Assembly: GCA_002480165.1 (NCBI GenBank)
Contig: DLBP01000006.1
Coordinates: 1-5,603, forward strand
Direction: 5' to 3'
Length of the DNA: 5,603 bases
From: Proteobacteria bacterium UBA7821
Lineage (GTDB): Bacteria; Pseudomonadota; Gammaproteobacteria; Comchoanobacterales; Comchoanobacteraceae
This document shows positions 5,522 to 5,603 of this stretch, piece by piece. How positions within the stretch are numbered: position 1 is the first letter of the stretch; each line of letters opens with the position of its first letter. The translations under genes were made by a program, and so were the position numbers. The notes beneath the pieces are model-generated. The model was not told where the DNA came from. It ran no database searches and was given only the letters and a program-made list of their open reading frames with translations.

Positions 5522-5603
5522 ATGAATCAACCACAAAACCCACAGAATCTGAATATTATCATCCCAAACATCATCCCTCTACAAGCTGCTAACATTATCG
5601 GCG
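5522..5603 (+). CDS. Start of an unidentified protein (truncated by window end)
   Basis: Only the first 27 codons are visible, beginning MNQPQNPQNL, then an Ile/Asn/Pro-rich stretch and QAANIIG. The ATG follows a good GGAG ribosome binding site and the frame is open to the window edge. No signal peptide charge pattern is seen; the first ten residues are a low-complexity Asn/Gln/Pro segment followed by a hydrophobic stretch. I do not recognise the protein, and it does not look like the starts of the Dot/Icm proteins I can recall, such as IcmS, IcmT, IcmW or DotB. It follows icmB on the same strand, so it may be another secretion-system gene, an effector or the first gene of the next operon. 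The leader with inverted repeats suggests separate control. Confidence 0.6.
   Translation, partial: MNQPQNPQNLNIIIPNIIPLQAANIIG

Noticed and set aside
1..5603. CRISPR array, insertion sequence or transposase
   Set aside because: No regularly spaced repeats, terminal inverted repeats with a transposase, or recombinase motifs were found.

Overview
The window is bacterial chromosome, most likely from a gammaproteobacterium that carries a Dot/Icm (type IVB) secretion system, as in the Legionellales and their relatives. Two things point there. The minus strand carries a tRNA order Pro(TGG)-Arg(TCT)-His, which is familiar from gammaproteobacteria, beside a proteobacterial-type dapD. The plus strand carries three consecutive genes whose order, lengths and motifs match icmD-icmJ-icmB (dotP-dotN-dotO). 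Genus and species cannot be fixed from this sequence.

Layout: positions 1-188 hold a minus-strand tRNA cluster: the 5' end of a probable tRNA-His, then tRNA-Arg(TCT) and tRNA-Pro(TGG). It is read leftward from a good sigma-70 promoter at 229-257, whose -10 box and spacer overlap a perfect palindrome. Positions 287-1093 are dapD on the minus strand, with a GTG start, encoding a lysine/diaminopimelate pathway enzyme. Positions 1094-1216 are an AT-rich divergent intergenic region with an extended -10 promoter firing rightward. Positions 1217-5377 are a tight plus-strand operon with 12-nt gaps: dotP/icmD (small signal-peptide membrane protein), dotN/icmJ (zinc-binding, HNH-like coupling-complex subunit) and dotO/icmB (about 1,000-residue VirB4-like ATPase). 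Positions 5378-5521 are a gap rich in inverted repeats. A further ORF starts at 5522 with a strong ribosome binding site and runs off the window; its identity is unknown.

How the genes work together: in the known Dot/Icm system, DotO is a cytoplasmic energising ATPase at the base of the channel, DotN belongs to the DotL-centred type IV coupling complex that recruits effectors, and DotP is a small envelope component. Here these three form a module headed by its own promoter, with dapD divergent and icmC/dotE absent immediately upstream. This differs from the long icm run of Legionella pneumophila. A conjugative IncI-like relative (TraU-type) is the main alternative, but the housekeeping flank favours a chromosomal locus, either resident or integrated.
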